Shown: positions 6,833 to 8,191 of the stretch, one piece after another
How positions within the stretch are numbered: position 1 is the stretch's first letter
How the letters are laid out: the number at the start of each line of letters is the position of its first letter
Source of the DNA: Polaromonas sp.
GTDB lineage: Bacteria; Pseudomonadota; Gammaproteobacteria; Burkholderiales; Burkholderiaceae_C
DNA: 8,191 bases
Assembly: GCA_028292345.1 (NCBI GenBank)
Contig: JAQGMN010000131.1
Location: 1 to 8,191, forward strand
Direction of reading: 5' to 3'
Notes under the pieces: model-generated
Databases searched by the model: none
What the model was told of the DNA's origin: nothing
What the model saw: only the letters and a program-made list of their open reading frames with translations
Made by a program: the position numbers and the translations under genes

Positions 6833-6869
6833 AGGCGGCGAGTTTAGGGGACCCTGCGCACCACAAGGA

Positions 6870-6960
6870 CATTACTTGTAACTTTATGATTATTTAAGTA
6901 AAAATTGATTTATCGCTGGCCAATATATCAATAATGATTTGATTACAACTCAACACAACT
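6870..6960 (-). promoter_or_regulatory. A/T-rich region, probable promoter of the GH114 gene
   Basis: This stretch is sharply A/T-rich compared with everything around it and lies directly upstream of the - strand GH114 gene. On the - strand it contains TATATT (6922-6927, 5 of 6 to a -10 box) and several TTGA-type hexamers, but no pair with both good matches and a 16-18 bp spacer. ATCAA-N7-TTGAT (6927-6943) is a short inverted repeat that could be a regulator site. The region is called a promoter by position and composition only. Confidence 0.35.
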
Positions 6961-7002
6961 GCCTTGATTACCCAGTTTTAGGTACATAGGCTGGTGATTC
7001 AC

Positions 7003-7025
7003 CGGCCCTGGCGGAGCCGTTTTTT
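7003..7025 (+). terminator. Intrinsic terminator pointing right (+ strand), no + strand gene ahead of it
   Basis: CGGC-CC (7003-7008), tetraloop TGGC, GG, bulged A, GCCG (7016-7019) form a 6-bp G/C stem with one bulge, followed at once by six Ts (7020-7025). The shape is that of a Rho-independent terminator for + strand transcription. Both flanking genes are on the - strand; for them the T-run lies on the wrong side. It abuts the stop of the amidotransferase gene. Confidence 0.55.
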
Positions 7026-7028
7026 GTG

Positions 7029-7826
7029 TCACGCGTCGGCCAGCGCGCCGTCCACGAACACCTTGAGTTCGCCCGGCGCAAAGGCCGTCCAGGTCTCGTT
7101 GGTCGTCAGCGGCGCGGTCACGACCACGGCGATCCGGTCGGTGGGCTGCGTGTGCTCCACGAAGTTCACGCTCACATCCTCGTCGCTCAGCGTGGCATTG
7201 GCGAACGGGTGGCGCCGCTCCACATACACCAGCCTGGTCGAGGCATGCGCCCACAGCGCCTGGCCGTTGCTCAGCAGGAAATTGAAGGTGCCGTGCTTCG
7301 CCGCCTGCGCGGCCAGCTCGCGCAGCGTCAGCGTCAGTTCGCGCACGCTGGGCACGTCGGCATGCGACTTGGCCAGCTCCTGCATGATCCAGCAAAACGC
7401 GCGCTCGCTGTCGGTCGAGCCCACGGGCCGGAAGCTGCCGTGCAGGTGCGGCGCAAAATCGACCAGGTTGCCGTTGTGCGCGAACACCCAGTAGCGGCCC
7501 CACAGCTCGCGCACGAAGGGGTGGCAGTTCTCCAGCGCCACCCGGCCCTGCGTCGCCTTGCGGATGTGCGCGATCACGTTGCGGCTCTTGATCGGGTAGC
7601 GGCGGATCAGCTCGGCCACCGGCGACGCGCAGGCCGGCAGGTGGTCGACGAAATGGCGCAGCCCCTTGCCGTCGCCGGCGCCGTCCACGGCGCTGTCGCC
7701 CTCGAAAAACGCGATGCCCCAGCCGTCGGCATGGTCGTCGGTGCGGCCGCCGCGCTGCGCGAAGCCGCGAAAGCTGAAGGTCACGTCGGTGGGTGCGTTG
7801 CAGTTCATGCCCAGCAGCTGGCACAT
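7029..7826 (-). CDS. Class II glutamine amidotransferase, YafJ-like
   Basis: The 265-residue protein resembles E. coli YafJ (a class II, Ntn-type glutamine amidotransferase domain, Pfam GATase_4) along its whole length. Such proteins hydrolyse glutamine through an N-terminal cysteine; the acceptor for YafJ-like proteins is not established. Cys2 (MCQLLGMN) becomes N-terminal after Met removal. Other landmarks are FSFRGFAQRGG, HADGWGIAFFEG (32-43), VIAHIRKATQG (84-94, with the substrate-binding Arg89), HPFVRELWGRYWVFAHNGNL (102-121, with the N118-G119 pair), GSTDSERAFCW (136-146) and NETWTAFAPGEL (243-254). Compared with YafJ as I recall it there is a small Gly/Asp-rich insertion near residues 44-56. 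The ATG at 7826 has a strong ribosome site and follows the stop of the MFS gene by 3 bp, so it is very likely co-transcribed with that gene. Confidence 0.93.
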   Translation of the reverse strand: MCQLLGMNCNAPTDVTFSFRGFAQRGGRTDDHADGWGIAFFEGDSAVDGAGDGKGLRHFVDHLPACASPVAELIRRYPIKSRNVIAHIRKATQGRVALENCHPFVRELWGRYWVFAHNGNLVDFAPHLHGSFRPVGSTDSERAFCWIMQELAKSHADVPSVRELTLTLRELAAQAAKHGTFNFLLSNGQALWAHASTRLVYVERRHPFANATLSDEDVSVNFVEHTQPTDRIAVVVTAPLTTNETWTAFAPGELKVFVDGALADA

Positions 7827-7829
7827 GGT

Positions 7830-8191
7830 CTAGTCTCCGGTGGAAGGGGCGGGCGGCACGCGAAGCTGCATTGCTGCCGCCATGGCGACCATGCACAGCG
7901 CGGCCAGCATCAAAAACGATTCGTTGAAAGCCGCCAGCCGCGCCGGGCTGCTGGCAGCCACCGCCAGCGAGTCGCCGTGCGCGGCCAGCCGCCACTCCAG
8001 CACGATGCCGCACAGGCTCACGCCAATCGCGCCGCCCAGCATGCGCACAAAGCTGATCGCGCTGGCGCCCTGCGACACCAGTTCTTTCGGCAGCGGCCGC
8101 AGCGAGCCCAGGTTCAGCGACGGCAGGATGAAGCCCAGCCCGATGCGCCCCAGCGTGGCCCACAGCGCCAGCAGCCACAGCGCCGAGGTCA
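7830..8191 (-). CDS. MFS drug/solute transporter, DHA2 (EmrB/QacA-like) C-terminal end, truncated by window edge
   Basis: The frame is open from the right edge to a TAG stop and gives the last 119 residues of an inner-membrane protein; DHA2 transporters usually have about 450-550 residues and 14 helices. Three hydrophobic helices are visible, at about 4-25, 45-63 and 89-107 of the fragment. The block GFILPSLNLGSL, followed by ELVSQGASAISFVRMLGGAIGVSL, matches the typical DHA2 pattern (PxLN...G.ASA...FVR.LGGAIG) before the last helix pair. A GTG at 8078 opens a shorter reading frame but is an internal Val. The soluble tail is short (VPPAPSTGD). The gene is upstream of, and only 3 bp from, the amidotransferase in the same direction. 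Substrate cannot be inferred. Confidence 0.85.
   Translation of the reverse strand, partial: TSALWLLALWATLGRIGLGFILPSLNLGSLRPLPKELVSQGASAISFVRMLGGAIGVSLCGIVLEWRLAAHGDSLAVAASSPARLAAFNESFLMLAALCMVAMAAAMQLRVPPAPSTGD
7835..7838 (-). promoter_or_regulatory. Ribosome binding site of the amidotransferase gene
   Basis: GGAG on the - strand lies 8 bases before the ATG and within the last codons of the upstream MFS gene. It fixes the start at 7826 and suggests translational coupling. Confidence 0.75.

Noticed and set aside
6990..7028. Terminator for the - strand amidotransferase gene
   Set aside because: The stem is in the right place, but on the - strand the run before it is A and nothing T-rich directly follows, so it fits only + strand termination.
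6943..8178. Long - strand frame (411 codons) across the amidotransferase and MFS genes
   Set aside because: It is out of frame with both supported genes, crosses their boundary, and is Arg/Ala/Gly-rich with no domain.
1..8191. CRISPR array, tRNA/rRNA, insertion sequence, toxin-antitoxin or phage-defence genes
   Set aside because: No regularly spaced repeats, cloverleaf-like sequence, transposase motif or small paired genes were seen on either strand.

Overview
The window looks like chromosomal DNA of a betaproteobacterium of the order Burkholderiales, most likely family Comamonadaceae (Polaromonas/Rhodoferax/Variovorax-like). The evidence is strongly G/C-biased third codon positions, the 'ferrooxidans-type' GshA typical of betaproteobacteria, Comamonadaceae-like sequences for ProA and Kup, and two copies of a short TGCTAT-N7-ATAGCA palindrome that I recall as common in this family. 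The genus assignment is inference.

Layout: (i) 1-909, + strand, the 3' three-quarters of proA (glutamate-5-semialdehyde dehydrogenase, proline synthesis). (ii) 1039-5593, + strand, gshA - kup - gshB: the two glutathione-synthesis enzymes flanking a Kup-type K+ transporter, with roughly 200-240 bp gaps and promoter-like signals ahead of gshA and kup. (iii) 5594-5677, a short convergent gap with a hairpin. (iv) 5678-6832, - strand, a secreted GH114-type (endo-alpha-1,4-polygalactosaminidase-like) protein with a Pro/Ala linker. (v) 6833-7028, an A/T-rich intergenic stretch that also carries a good intrinsic terminator pointing right (+ strand) with no + strand gene ahead of it. (vi) 7029-8191, - strand, a YafJ-like class II glutamine amidotransferase preceded, 3 bp upstream, by the 3' end of a DHA2-family (EmrB/QacA-like) MFS transporter, forming an operon that continues beyond the window.

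How the genes fit together: GshA joins glutamate and cysteine, GshB adds glycine to give glutathione, and Kup imports K+. In Gram-negative bacteria glutathione gates K+ efflux (KefB/KefC), so the gene order joins two physiologically related systems. ProA also starts from glutamate, but has its own gap and is probably a separate unit. The GH114 and amidotransferase/MFS genes lie on the opposite strand and look like accessory or unrelated neighbours.

Most of the window is ordinary housekeeping sequence and I found no convincing evidence of a wholly new system. The best second-look items are the palindromic repeat inside the proA reading frame, the orphan + strand terminator with a possible small RNA near 6876-7025, the gshA-kup-gshB linkage, and the accessory GH114 gene with its A/T-rich upstream region. 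Every long reading frame antisense to these genes is judged to be a high-G/C shadow.
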